Of a stretch of DNA of 64,000 nucleotides, positions 34,744 to 42,655 are shown one piece after another. The stretch comes from Streptomyces sp. NBC_00154 (GTDB lineage: Bacteria > Actinomycetota > Actinomycetes > Streptomycetales > Streptomycetaceae). Both the position numbers and the translations under genes were made by a program. Each line of letters begins with the position of its first letter. The stretch's first letter is position 1. The stretch covers positions 2,982,501 to 3,046,500 of the forward strand of contig NZ_JAPEMI010000001.1 of the NCBI RefSeq assembly GCF_026342835.1. Reading direction: 5' to 3'. The notes under the pieces were generated by a model, which made no database searches, was not told the origin of the DNA, and worked only from the letters and a program-made list of their open reading frames with translations.

Positions 34744-35588
34744 GGCGTCTCGTTCTCGTCCGCCCAGCGGAGGGCGAGCGCGGCCGCCTTGCGAGCGGCC
34801 TCGGCCACCGCCTCGGGTCCGCCCCCGCCGTCGCTCGCCTTCGCCGCCGCGTACCCGACCAGAAACGTCGTCAGGGGCGCGGCGGGCCGGGCGACACCGT
34901 GGGCGGCATCGCGGGCGAGGTCGAGCAGGACGCCGGTGTCGACGTCGAGTTCGATGCCCAGTTCGTTCTTGACTGCGGTGATCCATTCGTCCAGCACGGT
35001 TCCATGCTCTCTGATACGGGCCCGGGCTGCGGCAATGTCTTCCCAGGTGTCGCAGTCGAACGAGGCGAGCGGACCCGCCTCGACGCGGGCGAGGCCCAGT
35101 TCGTGTGTCAGCAGCCGCAGCGGCAGTCCGGCCAGACCGCCGTGCTCGGTGGCGAGCAGAGCCAGCTCGCGGCGGAGCGGTTCGGCGCGGTAGACCGCGA
35201 CCAAGGGCTGGTCCCGGCCGTCCTGATCGACGCACAAGGCCCCGTCGCGGTCCCCGTGCCCGGCGGCGGCCAGCAGCGCCTCGACCGTGCTCTCCATCAG
35301 GAACGGGAGGTCGGCGGAGAGTACGAGCACGCGCTCTGCGCTCGTATGCCGTACCCCGGCGCCGAGTGCCGCCAACGGGCCCCCGCCCTGCGGCTCTTCG
35401 CGTGTCCAGGTCACAGCGCGCGGGGTGGGCCGCCGACCGCCCACCACGACGGTGGTCGCGGCATCGGCGCAGGCGGCGAGCACCCGGTCGAGCAGTGCCC
35501 GGCCACCGACCCGAACGGCCGGCTTGTCGGCACCCCCGAGGCGCTTGGCGGCCCCTCCGGCAAGAACGATGGCGTCATACGCGGTCAT
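34740..35588 (-). CDS. MobA-like NTP transferase fused to a DUF6457 domain
   Basis: A 282-residue two-domain protein. The N-terminal part (about 1-190) is a MobA/molybdenum-cofactor guanylyltransferase fold: LAGGAAKRLGGADKPAV for nucleotide binding, and VLVLSADLPFL with the metal-binding Asp. The last 90 residues (LDEWITAVKNELGIELDVDT...) are a DUF6457 helical domain of unknown role. Coupling to moeA by ATGA supports a molybdenum-cofactor role: GTP plus Mo-molybdopterin to the guanine dinucleotide form. ATG 35588 is chosen because it starts directly before the nucleotide-binding strand. Confidence 0.87.
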   Translation of the reverse strand: MTAYDAIVLAGGAAKRLGGADKPAVRVGGRALLDRVLAACADAATTVVVGGRRPTPRAVTWTREEPQGGGPLAALGAGVRHTSAERVLVLSADLPFLMESTVEALLAAAGHGDRDGALCVDQDGRDQPLVAVYRAEPLRRELALLATEHGGLAGLPLRLLTHELGLARVEAGPLASFDCDTWEDIAAARARIREHGTVLDEWITAVKNELGIELDVDTGVLLDLARDAAHGVARPAAPLTTFLVGYAAAKASDGGGGPEAVAEAARKAAALALRWADENETP

Positions 35589-35653
35589 GCCCCGAGTATG
35601 CGTGCCACACGCTCCCGTTGAACCTCCCCGCCCCCTCCCTCCTCTTCCTCCTC

Positions 35654-37054
35654 CTACAACGTGCGCAGCAACAGCGCCGGTTGTTCCACGCAGTCGGCCA
35701 CGTATCGCAGGAAGCCGCCCGCCGTGCCGCCGTCGCAGACCCGGTGGTCGAAGGTCAGCGAGAGCTGGACGACCTGGCGCACGGCCAGCTCGCCCCGGTG
35801 CACCCATGGCTTGGGCACGATCCGGCCGACACCCAGCATCGCCGCCTCGGGGTGGTTGATGATCGGCGTCGACCCGTCGACCCCGAACACCCCGTAGTTG
35901 TTCAGCGTGAAAGTGCCGCCGGTCAGATCCGCCGGGGTCAGCGTGCCCGTCCGGGCCGCCTCGGTCAGCCGACCGATCTCGGCGCCGATCGACTCCGCGT
36001 TACGTGACTGCGCATCCCGTACGACAGGGACGACCAGCCCTCGCTCCGTCTGGGCCGCGAAGCCGAGATGGACGGCGGGCAGCCGCACGATCTCCCGGGC
36101 CTCCAGGTCCACCGTCGAGTTGAGCTCGGGGAACCGGGCCAGGGCCGCCGTGCAGATACGGGCCAGCAGGGCGAGCACCGACACCTTGGGCCCCGCGGTC
36201 GGACCACCGGCGCCGTTCATCGCGGCTCTGGCAGCCATCAGCTCGGTGGCATCCGCGTCGACCCAGCACGTGGCATCGGGAATTTCGCGCCGACTGCGTG
36301 CCAGCTTGTCGGCGACCGCGCCCCGTACACCGCGCAACGGAATCCGCTCCCCGGCAGCCGAAGCCGACACCGGGGCCGGCCCCGAGGCAGAGGGCGACAC
36401 CCGGACCGGCGCCGGCGGCGCCACCGCCGTCCCGTTCGCCGCAGCCTTGATCGCGGATTCGACATCGGACCGCAGAATCAGCCCGTCGCGGCCCGACCCC
36501 GTCAACTGCCGCAGATCGAGATCGTGCTGCCGCGCCAGCCTCCGTACCAACGGAGAGACGACCGCCACGGGCCCCGACGCCTCAACGGGAACCGGCGCAG
36601 GGACCGGTCCCTGCGCCGGAGCAGGAGCCATCACAGGTACCGGTCCCGGCTCCGCCGCCGTCCCCGCGGCAGCCGAAATGGCCTCGGGCCGCACCCGACG
36701 ACGTCGTGCCGCCGGCGCTCCCGTCCCGTACCCCACCAGCACATTGCCGGACGACTCGGCCCTCGCGGCGCCCTTGCCGGAGAGATCCCCGGGAAGGTCG
36801 CCTTCCGTGGACCCCACGGCCACCGTCAACAAAGGTGCGCCGACCGGAAGTTCCGTACCCTCGTCGCCGAAGCGGGCGGTCACCACGCCCCCGTACGGAC
36901 ATGGCACCTCCACCATCGCCTTGGCCGTCTCGACCTCGACGACCGGCTGGTCGATGGCGACCACATCGCCGACCTCCACCAACCAGCGGACGATCTCCGC
37001 CTCGGTCAGGCCCTCGCCGAGGTCGGGCAGCTTGAATTCGAGCACCTGTGGCAT
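35654..37054 (-). CDS. bkdC1: Branched-chain 2-oxoacid dehydrogenase E2 (dihydrolipoamide acyltransferase)
   Basis: The 466-residue E2 of the second bkd operon. Its lipoyl domain has Lys45 in ETAKAMVEV. A Pro/Ala-rich linker (about 120-155), a peripheral-subunit-binding domain (about 165-200) and the catalytic domain ending in HRVCDGG (His437, Asp441) follow. The start codon is ATG 37054, sharing one base with the E1-beta stop. It is the last gene of bkdA1-B1-C1 and 65 bp before the MobA-like gene on the same strand, so some read-through is possible. It is only partly similar to the E2 at 14454, so the complexes may differ in substrate range. Confidence 0.93.
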   Translation of the reverse strand: MPQVLEFKLPDLGEGLTEAEIVRWLVEVGDVVAIDQPVVEVETAKAMVEVPCPYGGVVTARFGDEGTELPVGAPLLTVAVGSTEGDLPGDLSGKGAARAESSGNVLVGYGTGAPAARRRRVRPEAISAAAGTAAEPGPVPVMAPAPAQGPVPAPVPVEASGPVAVVSPLVRRLARQHDLDLRQLTGSGRDGLILRSDVESAIKAAANGTAVAPPAPVRVSPSASGPAPVSASAAGERIPLRGVRGAVADKLARSRREIPDATCWVDADATELMAARAAMNGAGGPTAGPKVSVLALLARICTAALARFPELNSTVDLEAREIVRLPAVHLGFAAQTERGLVVPVVRDAQSRNAESIGAEIGRLTEAARTGTLTPADLTGGTFTLNNYGVFGVDGSTPIINHPEAAMLGVGRIVPKPWVHRGELAVRQVVQLSLTFDHRVCDGGTAGGFLRYVADCVEQPALLLRTL

Positions 37055-38082
37055 CAGCTCTCCGCCTCCCACTGCAGCCGCGCGACGGCATCGAGCACCC
37101 GGTCCACGCCCGGCAGATGGTGCCGCTCCAACATCGGCGGCGGATACGGGATGTCGAACCCGGCGACCCGCAGCACCGGCGCCTCCAGGTGGTGGAAGCA
37201 GCGCTCGGTGATGCGAGCCGCGATCTCACCGCCGGGGCCGCCGAACCCGGACGACTCATGGACGACGACCGCTCGACCGGTACGCCGCACGGAAGCGGCA
37301 ACCGTCTCGTCGTCGAACGGCACCAGCGAACGAAGGTCGACCACTTCGAGGTCCCAGCCCTCCTCGACGGCCGCCTCCGCGGCTTCCAGGCAGACCGGCA
37401 GGGACGGCCCGTACGTGATCAGCGTCGCGCTGCGCCCGGGACGGCGGACAACGGCCCGCCCGATCGGCTCGACCTCCACCGGCGCGTCCGGCGACCATGC
37501 CGCCTTCGACCAGTACAGCCGCTTCGGCTCCAGGAAGATCACCGGATCGTCGGAGGCGATCGAGGCCCGCAGCAGCCCGTATGCGTCGTCGACCGTGGCA
37601 GGCGTGACGACATGCAGGCCCGGCGTCGCCATGTAGTAGGCCTCCGAGGAGTCGCTGTGGTGCTCGACCCCGCCGATCCCGCCGCCGTACGGCACCCGCA
37701 CCGTGATCGGCAGCGGCATGGCGCCCCCGGTCCGGTTCCGCATCTTGGCGACATGGCTGATGAGCTGCTCGAACGCCGGATAGGCGAACGCGTCGAACTG
37801 CATCTCCACCACAGGCCGCAGCCCGTACATCGCCATGCCGACGGCCGCACCGAGGATGCCCGCCTCGGCCAGCGGTGTGTCCGTACAGCGGTCGTCGCCG
37901 AACTCCTTCGCCAGCCCGTCGGTGATCCGGAAGACCCCGCCGAGCGTGCCGACGTCCTCACCGAGGACGTGCACCGTCGGGTCCTCGGCCATCGAGTCAC
38001 GCAGCGCACGCCCGAGAGCCTGCGCCATGGTGGCCGGCTTGGCCTTGTCCGTCTGCTCGCCGGCCATCGCCGCCGTCGTCAT
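37054..38082 (-). CDS. bkdB1: Branched-chain 2-oxoacid dehydrogenase E1 component, beta subunit
   Basis: A 342-residue E1-beta with the canonical VLGEDVGTLGGVFRITDGL (about 38-56), DTPLAEAGILG and VRVPYGGGIGGVEHHSDSSE segments. It pairs with the alpha subunit encoded just upstream; the genes overlap by four bases (ATGA). The first 16 residues are a hydrophilic extension compared with the paralogue at 15899. Acts in the cytoplasmic BCKDH complex that supplies branched acyl-CoA. Confidence 0.94.
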   Translation of the reverse strand: MTTAAMAGEQTDKAKPATMAQALGRALRDSMAEDPTVHVLGEDVGTLGGVFRITDGLAKEFGDDRCTDTPLAEAGILGAAVGMAMYGLRPVVEMQFDAFAYPAFEQLISHVAKMRNRTGGAMPLPITVRVPYGGGIGGVEHHSDSSEAYYMATPGLHVVTPATVDDAYGLLRASIASDDPVIFLEPKRLYWSKAAWSPDAPVEVEPIGRAVVRRPGRSATLITYGPSLPVCLEAAEAAVEEGWDLEVVDLRSLVPFDDETVAASVRRTGRAVVVHESSGFGGPGGEIAARITERCFHHLEAPVLRVAGFDIPYPPPMLERHHLPGVDRVLDAVARLQWEAES

Positions 38083-39242
38083 CGGCCGTCCCCCGCACCA
38101 CTCGTACCGTCCTGGCCCTGCTCGGCGTCCAGCTCCACCCGCAGCCGGGCCGCCTGCTCCCGCAGTTGCGCGGTCTGTTCCGCATAGACATGGGCGAAGA
38201 GGTCCATCGGGTCGAGCACCGGATCGGCGTTCATCTGCTCGCGCAGCCCGGCCGCCATCCGCTCCGCAGCCGCGCGCGCCTCCTCGATACCGTCCTCACC
38301 GAGCAGCCCGCGCGCGGTCAGTTCCCGCTCCAGGAGCTGGATCGGGTCGTGCGCCCGCCACGCCTCCACCTCGCTCTCGCCGCGGTAGCGCGTGGCGTCG
38401 TCGGCGTTCGTATGCGCGTCCATCCGGTACGTCACGGCCTCGACCAGGGTCGGACCGCCACCCGCCCGGGCCCGCGCCACCGCCTCGCCGAGCACCTGGT
38501 GCACGGCGACCGCGTCATTGCCGTCGACCAGCCGGCCCGGCATGCCGTACCCCACCGCCTTGTGCGCCAGCGACGGCGCCGCCGTCTGCTTGGCCAGGGG
38601 TACGGAGATCGCAAAGCCGTTGTTCTGCACCAGGAAGACCACCGGGGCCCGCCAGACGGCCGCGAAGTTCAGCGCCTCGTGGAAGTCGCCCTCGCTGGTC
38701 CCGCCGTCGCCGACCATGGCGAGCGCCACCACGTCGTCCCCCTTGAGCCGCGCCGCGTGGGCCAGGCCCACGGCGTGCGGCAGCTGGGTGGCGAGCGGGG
38801 TGCAGAGCGGGGCGATGCGGTGCTCGCGCGGGTCGTAACCGGTGTGCCAGTCACCGCGCAGCAGGGTCAGTGCCTCGGCCGGGTCGAGGCCGCGCGCCAC
38901 CGCCGCGAGGGTGTCGCGGTAGCTGGGGAAGAGCCAGTCGCGCTCCTCCAGCACCAGCGCCGCAGCTATCTCGCAGGCCTCCTGTCCGGTGCTGGACGGG
39001 TAGACGGCGAGCCGGCCCTGCTTGGTGAGGGCGGTGGCCTGGGCGTTGTACCGCCGACCGCGCACCAGCTCGGCGTAGAGCCGCAGCAGCAGCTCGGGGT
39101 CTGCGTCGGCCACGGCGTCCGTACCGAGCACGCGGTACGGCTCGGGGTCCGGGAGCAGCGGCGCGGGGTCGGTGAGCGGCTTCCAGGCCGGGGGCGGCGT
39201 GGGCCGGTAGGCGGCCGCGCCGGGCAGCTCTTGGACCGTCAT
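38079..39242 (-). CDS. bkdA1: Branched-chain 2-oxoacid dehydrogenase E1 component, alpha subunit
   Basis: The 387-residue TPP-dependent decarboxylase subunit. The thiamine motif is MVGDGGTSEGDFHEALNF with NN at the end of VVFLVQNN. YRMDAHTNADDATRY corresponds to the conserved loop. ATG 39242 has AGGAGGTG six bases upstream, a near-perfect ribosome site, so the longer frame reaching 39374 is rejected; that extra stretch contains operator-like repeats instead. It heads bkdA1-B1-C1 and diverges from the Lrp-family regulator at 39492. Confidence 0.94.
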   Translation of the reverse strand: MTVQELPGAAAYRPTPPPAWKPLTDPAPLLPDPEPYRVLGTDAVADADPELLLRLYAELVRGRRYNAQATALTKQGRLAVYPSSTGQEACEIAAALVLEERDWLFPSYRDTLAAVARGLDPAEALTLLRGDWHTGYDPREHRIAPLCTPLATQLPHAVGLAHAARLKGDDVVALAMVGDGGTSEGDFHEALNFAAVWRAPVVFLVQNNGFAISVPLAKQTAAPSLAHKAVGYGMPGRLVDGNDAVAVHQVLGEAVARARAGGGPTLVEAVTYRMDAHTNADDATRYRGESEVEAWRAHDPIQLLERELTARGLLGEDGIEEARAAAERMAAGLREQMNADPVLDPMDLFAHVYAEQTAQLREQAARLRVELDAEQGQDGTSGAGDGR

Positions 39243-39259
39243 GACAAGCACCTCCTGGC

Positions 39260-39313
39260 ATCGAGGGATATCGAGCAGCGTGTGGCGATATCGAGGCGTC
39301 GCCCGATATCGAG
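39260..39313. repeat. Direct GATATCGAG repeats upstream of bkdA1 (candidate operator array)
   Basis: GATATCGAG occurs at 39267-39275, 39287-39295 and 39305-39313, with 20- and 18-bp periods. A partial copy (ATCGAG) lies at 39260-39265 and a weaker TGTCGAG near 39335. The array covers the leader/promoter zone of bkdA1, just before its ribosome site. Near-helical phasing suggests cooperative binding, perhaps by the divergently encoded Lrp protein. Confidence 0.65.
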
Positions 39314-39376
39314 GGGTGGCTGAATACGTCGAAATGTCGAGCACTGGCCGAGGCGCGGATGTGGTGTGCCTCACCT

Positions 39377-39390
39377 ACCGATTGTTCGGT
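39377..39390. promoter_or_regulatory. PaaR-like operator, one mismatch (ACCGATTGTTCGGT)
   Basis: The site differs by one base from the operators before paaN and paaA. It lies between bkdA1 and the Lrp-family gene, about 135 bp from the bkdA1 start. Confidence 0.55.
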
Positions 39391-39424
39391 CGCGAGCGCA
39401 TTTTGGCTACAGGCACCGTCAGCC

Positions 39425-39446
39425 TGTGGACAAACGGTTCTCCACA
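39425..39446. other. DnaA-box-like pair in inverted orientation
   Basis: TGTGGACAA (39425-39433) is a perfect TTGTCCACA box on the minus strand. TTCTCCACA (39438-39446), facing it, has one mismatch. They lie in the leader of the Lrp-family gene. Confidence 0.55.
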
Positions 39447-39491
39447 GCCTGGGATAGGGGCAGGTCGTCCAAGGCAGGGAGGCACGGGGAC

Positions 39492-40013
39492 ATGGCAGCT
39501 GAACAAATGGCCGACGGGGCCGAGGACCCCGGTCAGGTTCCGCCCGCGCGTCCGCTCGACTCGATCGACCGCGACATCCTCCGACTGCTCCAGACGGACG
39601 GCCGGGCCTCGATACGGTCGGTTGCCGACCGCGTCCATGTGTCGCGCGCCAATGCCTACGCCCGGATCAACCGGCTCATCGACGACGGAGTGATCCGCGG
39701 CTTCAGCGCGCGCGTGAACCATGAGCGGGCGGGGCAGGGCGCCTCCGCATACATCACGCTCAAGATCGTCCAGAACTCCTGGCGGACGGTGCGGGAGCAG
39801 CTCCAGGCACTGCCGGGGGCCACACACATCGCGCTGGTCAGCGGCGACTTCGACGTACTGCTGCTGGTGCACACCCCGGACAACCGGTCGCTGCGCGAGC
39901 TGGTTCTGACGAGGATCCAGGCCATCCCAGAGGTGCTCTCCACCCACACGCTCCTGGTGTTCGAGGAGACCGACCTGGCCCCGGGCCCGGAGCGCCCCAC
40001 CGAACTCAGCTAG
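39492..40013 (+). CDS. bkdR: Lrp/AsnC-family regulator, probable bkd regulator
   Basis: A 173-residue protein with an N-terminal helix-turn-helix (about 22-65, with DRDILRLLQTDGRASIRSVADRVHVSRANAYARINRL) and a C-terminal RAM ligand domain (about 85-155, with THIALVSGDFDVLLLVH). Lrp proteins of this type (BkdR) sense branched-chain amino acids and control bkd operons. The divergent placement before bkdA1 and the nearby direct repeats support that role here. The start is ATG 39492, nine bases after GGGAGG. The symbol is by context, not demonstrated. Confidence 0.85.
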   Translation: MAAEQMADGAEDPGQVPPARPLDSIDRDILRLLQTDGRASIRSVADRVHVSRANAYARINRLIDDGVIRGFSARVNHERAGQGASAYITLKIVQNSWRTVREQLQALPGATHIALVSGDFDVLLLVHTPDNRSLRELVLTRIQAIPEVLSTHTLLVFEETDLAPGPERPTELS

Positions 40014-40144
40014 CGCGCAGCCGCGCCCCTGCAGCAGGTCGGCGGCACGGCGCCCGAGCATCACCGCAGCTCAGGAAGGCAGGCATCCGCAGGAGGGCAG
40101 CCATTGAGCAGGGTGGTGGTCTTCCCTCTCCGGCCATGGGCGGT

Positions 40145-40738
40145 TCAGCGGCTGGAACGCATCCCCTCGAATGCCAGCTGAACGACCGTGTCCGCCAGCT
40201 GCTCCCCCTCGGCGCCACCGCCCGGCTGCGGCCGGTACCACTCCACCAGGGAGTTGACCATCCCGAACAGCAGCCTCGTCGCCAGCCGTATGTCCACGTC
40301 GGAGCGGAGATCACCGTCCGCGACCGCCGCCTTCAGCAGTTCGGCCACCCGCTGGTCGAATTCGCGCCTTCGCTCCATGGCCCAGCGCTCGGCCGTCGTA
40401 TTGCCCCGCACGCGCAGCAGCAGCGTGACGTAGGGCAGTTCGGCTATCAGCACCTCGACGGTGCGGCGGGTGACGTATTCGACCCGCTCGATCGCGCGCC
40501 CCCGACTCGCCCCCGACTCGTCGAGAATCCCGAAAAGCCCGTCCAGCGCCCGGCTGACCGCACGTCGCAGGAGCTCTTCCTTGCCCGCGACATGGTGGTA
40601 GATCGACGACTTGGAGATGCCCGCCGCCTTGGACAGGTGCTCCATGGACGTGCCGTCGTAACCGCGCTCGTTGAAGACACGGACGGCGACGGTGAGGAGA
40701 GTCTCCGGGGTGTATGTGTCCCGCTTGGCCGTGGTCAT
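40145..40738 (-). CDS. paaR: TetR-family regulator, probable PaaR (phenylacetate catabolism repressor)
   Basis: The 197-residue repressor has an N-terminal TetR helix-turn-helix (about 10-55, with GYDGTSMEHLSKAAGISKSSIYHHVAGKEEL) and a helical ligand domain. It diverges from paaN, and the intergenic region holds ACCGATCGTTCGGT. That core fits the ACCGNNCGNNCGGT centre of the operator published for PaaR of Corynebacterium glutamicum (from memory). The inducer would be phenylacetyl-CoA. ATG 40738 is well placed. Confidence 0.82.
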   Translation of the reverse strand: MTTAKRDTYTPETLLTVAVRVFNERGYDGTSMEHLSKAAGISKSSIYHHVAGKEELLRRAVSRALDGLFGILDESGASRGRAIERVEYVTRRTVEVLIAELPYVTLLLRVRGNTTAERWAMERRREFDQRVAELLKAAVADGDLRSDVDIRLATRLLFGMVNSLVEWYRPQPGGGAEGEQLADTVVQLAFEGMRSSR

Positions 40739-40760
40739 GTCCGCGATCCTCCCCTACGAG

Positions 40761-40769
40761 TTGTCCACA
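40761..40769 (+). other. DnaA-box-like 9-mer TTGTCCACA
   Basis: Perfect match to the Streptomyces DnaA box, in the paaR-paaN intergenic region. Isolated boxes occur by chance, but several lie in this part of the window. Confidence 0.5.
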
Positions 40770-40793
40770 GGTTCCGTGGGGCCCCTTGTCCCG

Positions 40794-40807
40794 ACCGATC
40801 GTTCGGT
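40794..40807. promoter_or_regulatory. PaaR-like operator (ACCGATCGTTCGGT)
   Basis: The 14-bp imperfect palindrome lies between the divergent TetR gene and paaN, 54 bp before the paaN start. Its exact reverse complement recurs before paaA. It fits the ACCGNNCGNNCGGT core of the known PaaR motif. Confidence 0.8.
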
Positions 40808-40861
40808 TACTCTAACTCTGTCCGCCCGTCCCTGCCCAGCTCGATGAGGAGTTGGTCCGTC

Positions 40862-42562
40862 ATGGCCGCCGAGCTCTCCCCGCAACTGCTGTCCGAGAAG
40901 CACCGCCCCACGCTCGACCAGGCCCTCGACGCGATCCGCACGCGCGCCTACTGGTCCCCGCATCCCGAGCATCCGAAGGCGTACGGCGACGGCGGCGCCC
41001 CGGGCAGCCTGAGCGCTGCCGAGGGCAAGGCCGCGTTCGACGCCGTGCTGCACACCCGGCTCGACCTCGGCCAGCCGGGCACCGACGGCTGGACGGGCGG
41101 GGAGGTCTCTCCCTACGGTCCGGAGCTCGGCGTCGAATATCCGCATGCCGATCTGGACGTGCTGCTTCCGGCGATGCGTGCGGGGATGGCTGCCTGGCGC
41201 GAGGCGGGGCCCGAGACCAGGGCCCTGGTCTGTCTGGAGATCCTGTCGCGGATCAGCGCCCGCACCCATGAGTTCGGCCACGCCGTGATGCACACGAGCG
41301 GGCAGGCCTTCATGATGGCGTTCCAGGCGGGCGGCCCGCACGCCCAGGACCGCGGCCTGGAAGCGGTGACGTATGCGTACGAGGAGCAGATCCGCACTCC
41401 GCGGACCGCGGACTGGTCCAAGCCCCAGGGCAAGCGCGACCCGCTCCAGCTGCACAAGTCGTTCATCGCGGCTGGCCGCGGCATCGCGCTGCTGATCGGC
41501 TGCAACACGTTCCCCACATGGAACGGCTATCCGGGCCTCTTCGCCTCCCTCGCCACCGGTAATCCCGTCCTGGTGAAGCCGCATCCGCGCGCGGTGCTTC
41601 CCCTGGCGCTCACGGTGCAGGTGGCCCGCGACGTGCTGAGTGAGGCGGGCTTCGACCCCAACCTGGTCTGTCTGGCCGCCGAGCGTCCGGGCGAGGGCAT
41701 CGCCAAGACCCTGGCGGTCCGGCCCGAGATCAGGATCATCGACTACACCGGATCCACCGCCTTCGGCGACTGGCTGGAGGCCAACGCCCGCCAGGCCCAG
41801 GTCTACACGGAGAAGGCCGGGGTCAACACGATCGTCGTCGACTCCACCGACGACTACCGGGGCATGCTGGCCAATCTGGCCTTCTCCCTCTCCCTGTACA
41901 GCGGCCAGATGTGCACCACCCCGCAGAACCTGCTGATCCCCCGCGACGGCATCACGACGGACGCCGGCGACAAGACGTACGACGAGGTGGTCGATGACAT
42001 CGCCGCCTCGGTCACCGGCCTGCTCGGAGACGACGCCCGGGCCAACGCACTGCTCGGTGCGCTGGTCAACCCGGAGGTGAAGGTCCGACTGGAGGCGGCG
42101 GCCGGACTGGGCGAAATCGCCCTGGCGTCGCGTGAGGTGGCCAACCCGGAGTTCCCGGACGCGGTGGTCCGCACCCCGCTCGTCGTCAAGCTCGACGGCA
42201 CCAAGCCGGACGACGAGGCGGCCTATCTCGCGGAGTGCTTCGGACCGGTCGCTTTCGCGGTCGCGGTCGACTCGACGGCGGACGCGGTGGAGCTACTGCG
42301 CCGCACGATCCGCGACAAGGGCGCGATGACGGTCGGTGCGTACACGACCTCGCCGGAGGTGGAGCGCGCGGTGGAGGACGTCTGCCTGGACGAGTCGGCC
42401 CAGCTCTCGCTGAACCTGACGGGCGGGGTGTACGTCAACCAGACGGCGGCCTTCTCCGACTTCCACGGCTCGGGCGGCAACCCCGCGGCGAACGCCGCCC
42501 TGTGCGACGGAGCTTTCGTATCGAACCGCTTCCGCATGGTGGAGGTCCGCCGCCAGGCCTAG
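40862..42562 (+). CDS. paaN: Phenylacetate degradation protein PaaN (aldehyde dehydrogenase family)
   Basis: A 566-residue ALDH-superfamily protein. An N-terminal helical region (about 1-180) precedes the Rossmann domain with IGCNTFPTWNGYPGLFASLATGNPVLVKPHP and IDYTGSTAFGDWLEAN. The catalytic cysteine is in SLYSGQMCTTPQNLL (about Cys351). It lacks the MaoC hydratase domain of E. coli PaaZ. In the paa pathway it is expected to oxidise the semialdehyde formed on ring opening of oxepin-CoA. The start is ATG 40862 with AGGAG nine bases upstream. It is separated from paaABCDE by three unrelated genes but shares their operator. Confidence 0.9.
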   Translation: MAAELSPQLLSEKHRPTLDQALDAIRTRAYWSPHPEHPKAYGDGGAPGSLSAAEGKAAFDAVLHTRLDLGQPGTDGWTGGEVSPYGPELGVEYPHADLDVLLPAMRAGMAAWREAGPETRALVCLEILSRISARTHEFGHAVMHTSGQAFMMAFQAGGPHAQDRGLEAVTYAYEEQIRTPRTADWSKPQGKRDPLQLHKSFIAAGRGIALLIGCNTFPTWNGYPGLFASLATGNPVLVKPHPRAVLPLALTVQVARDVLSEAGFDPNLVCLAAERPGEGIAKTLAVRPEIRIIDYTGSTAFGDWLEANARQAQVYTEKAGVNTIVVDSTDDYRGMLANLAFSLSLYSGQMCTTPQNLLIPRDGITTDAGDKTYDEVVDDIAASVTGLLGDDARANALLGALVNPEVKVRLEAAAGLGEIALASREVANPEFPDAVVRTPLVVKLDGTKPDDEAAYLAECFGPVAFAVAVDSTADAVELLRRTIRDKGAMTVGAYTTSPEVERAVEDVCLDESAQLSLNLTGGVYVNQTAAFSDFHGSGGNPAANAALCDGAFVSNRFRMVEVRRQA

Positions 42563-42608
42563 CAAGGGCCCGTGTGTCAGTGCTCCGGCGCCGGGGGGCG
42601 CAGGAGCA

Positions 42609-42641
42609 GGAGCCAGGGGGCAGGCAGAACCCCCTGGCTCC
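42609..42641. terminator. Bidirectional terminator
   Basis: A perfect 12-bp stem (42609-42620 with 42630-42641, 9-nt loop) lies between convergent paaN and the TrmH-family gene. Confidence 0.75.
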
Positions 42642-42655
42642 GGTGTGCCGCCCCC

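Noticed and set aside
39243..39374. N-terminal extension of bkdA1 reaching 39374
   Set aside because: A near-perfect ribosome site precedes ATG 39242, and the extension consists of the GATATCGAG repeats, better read as regulatory DNA.
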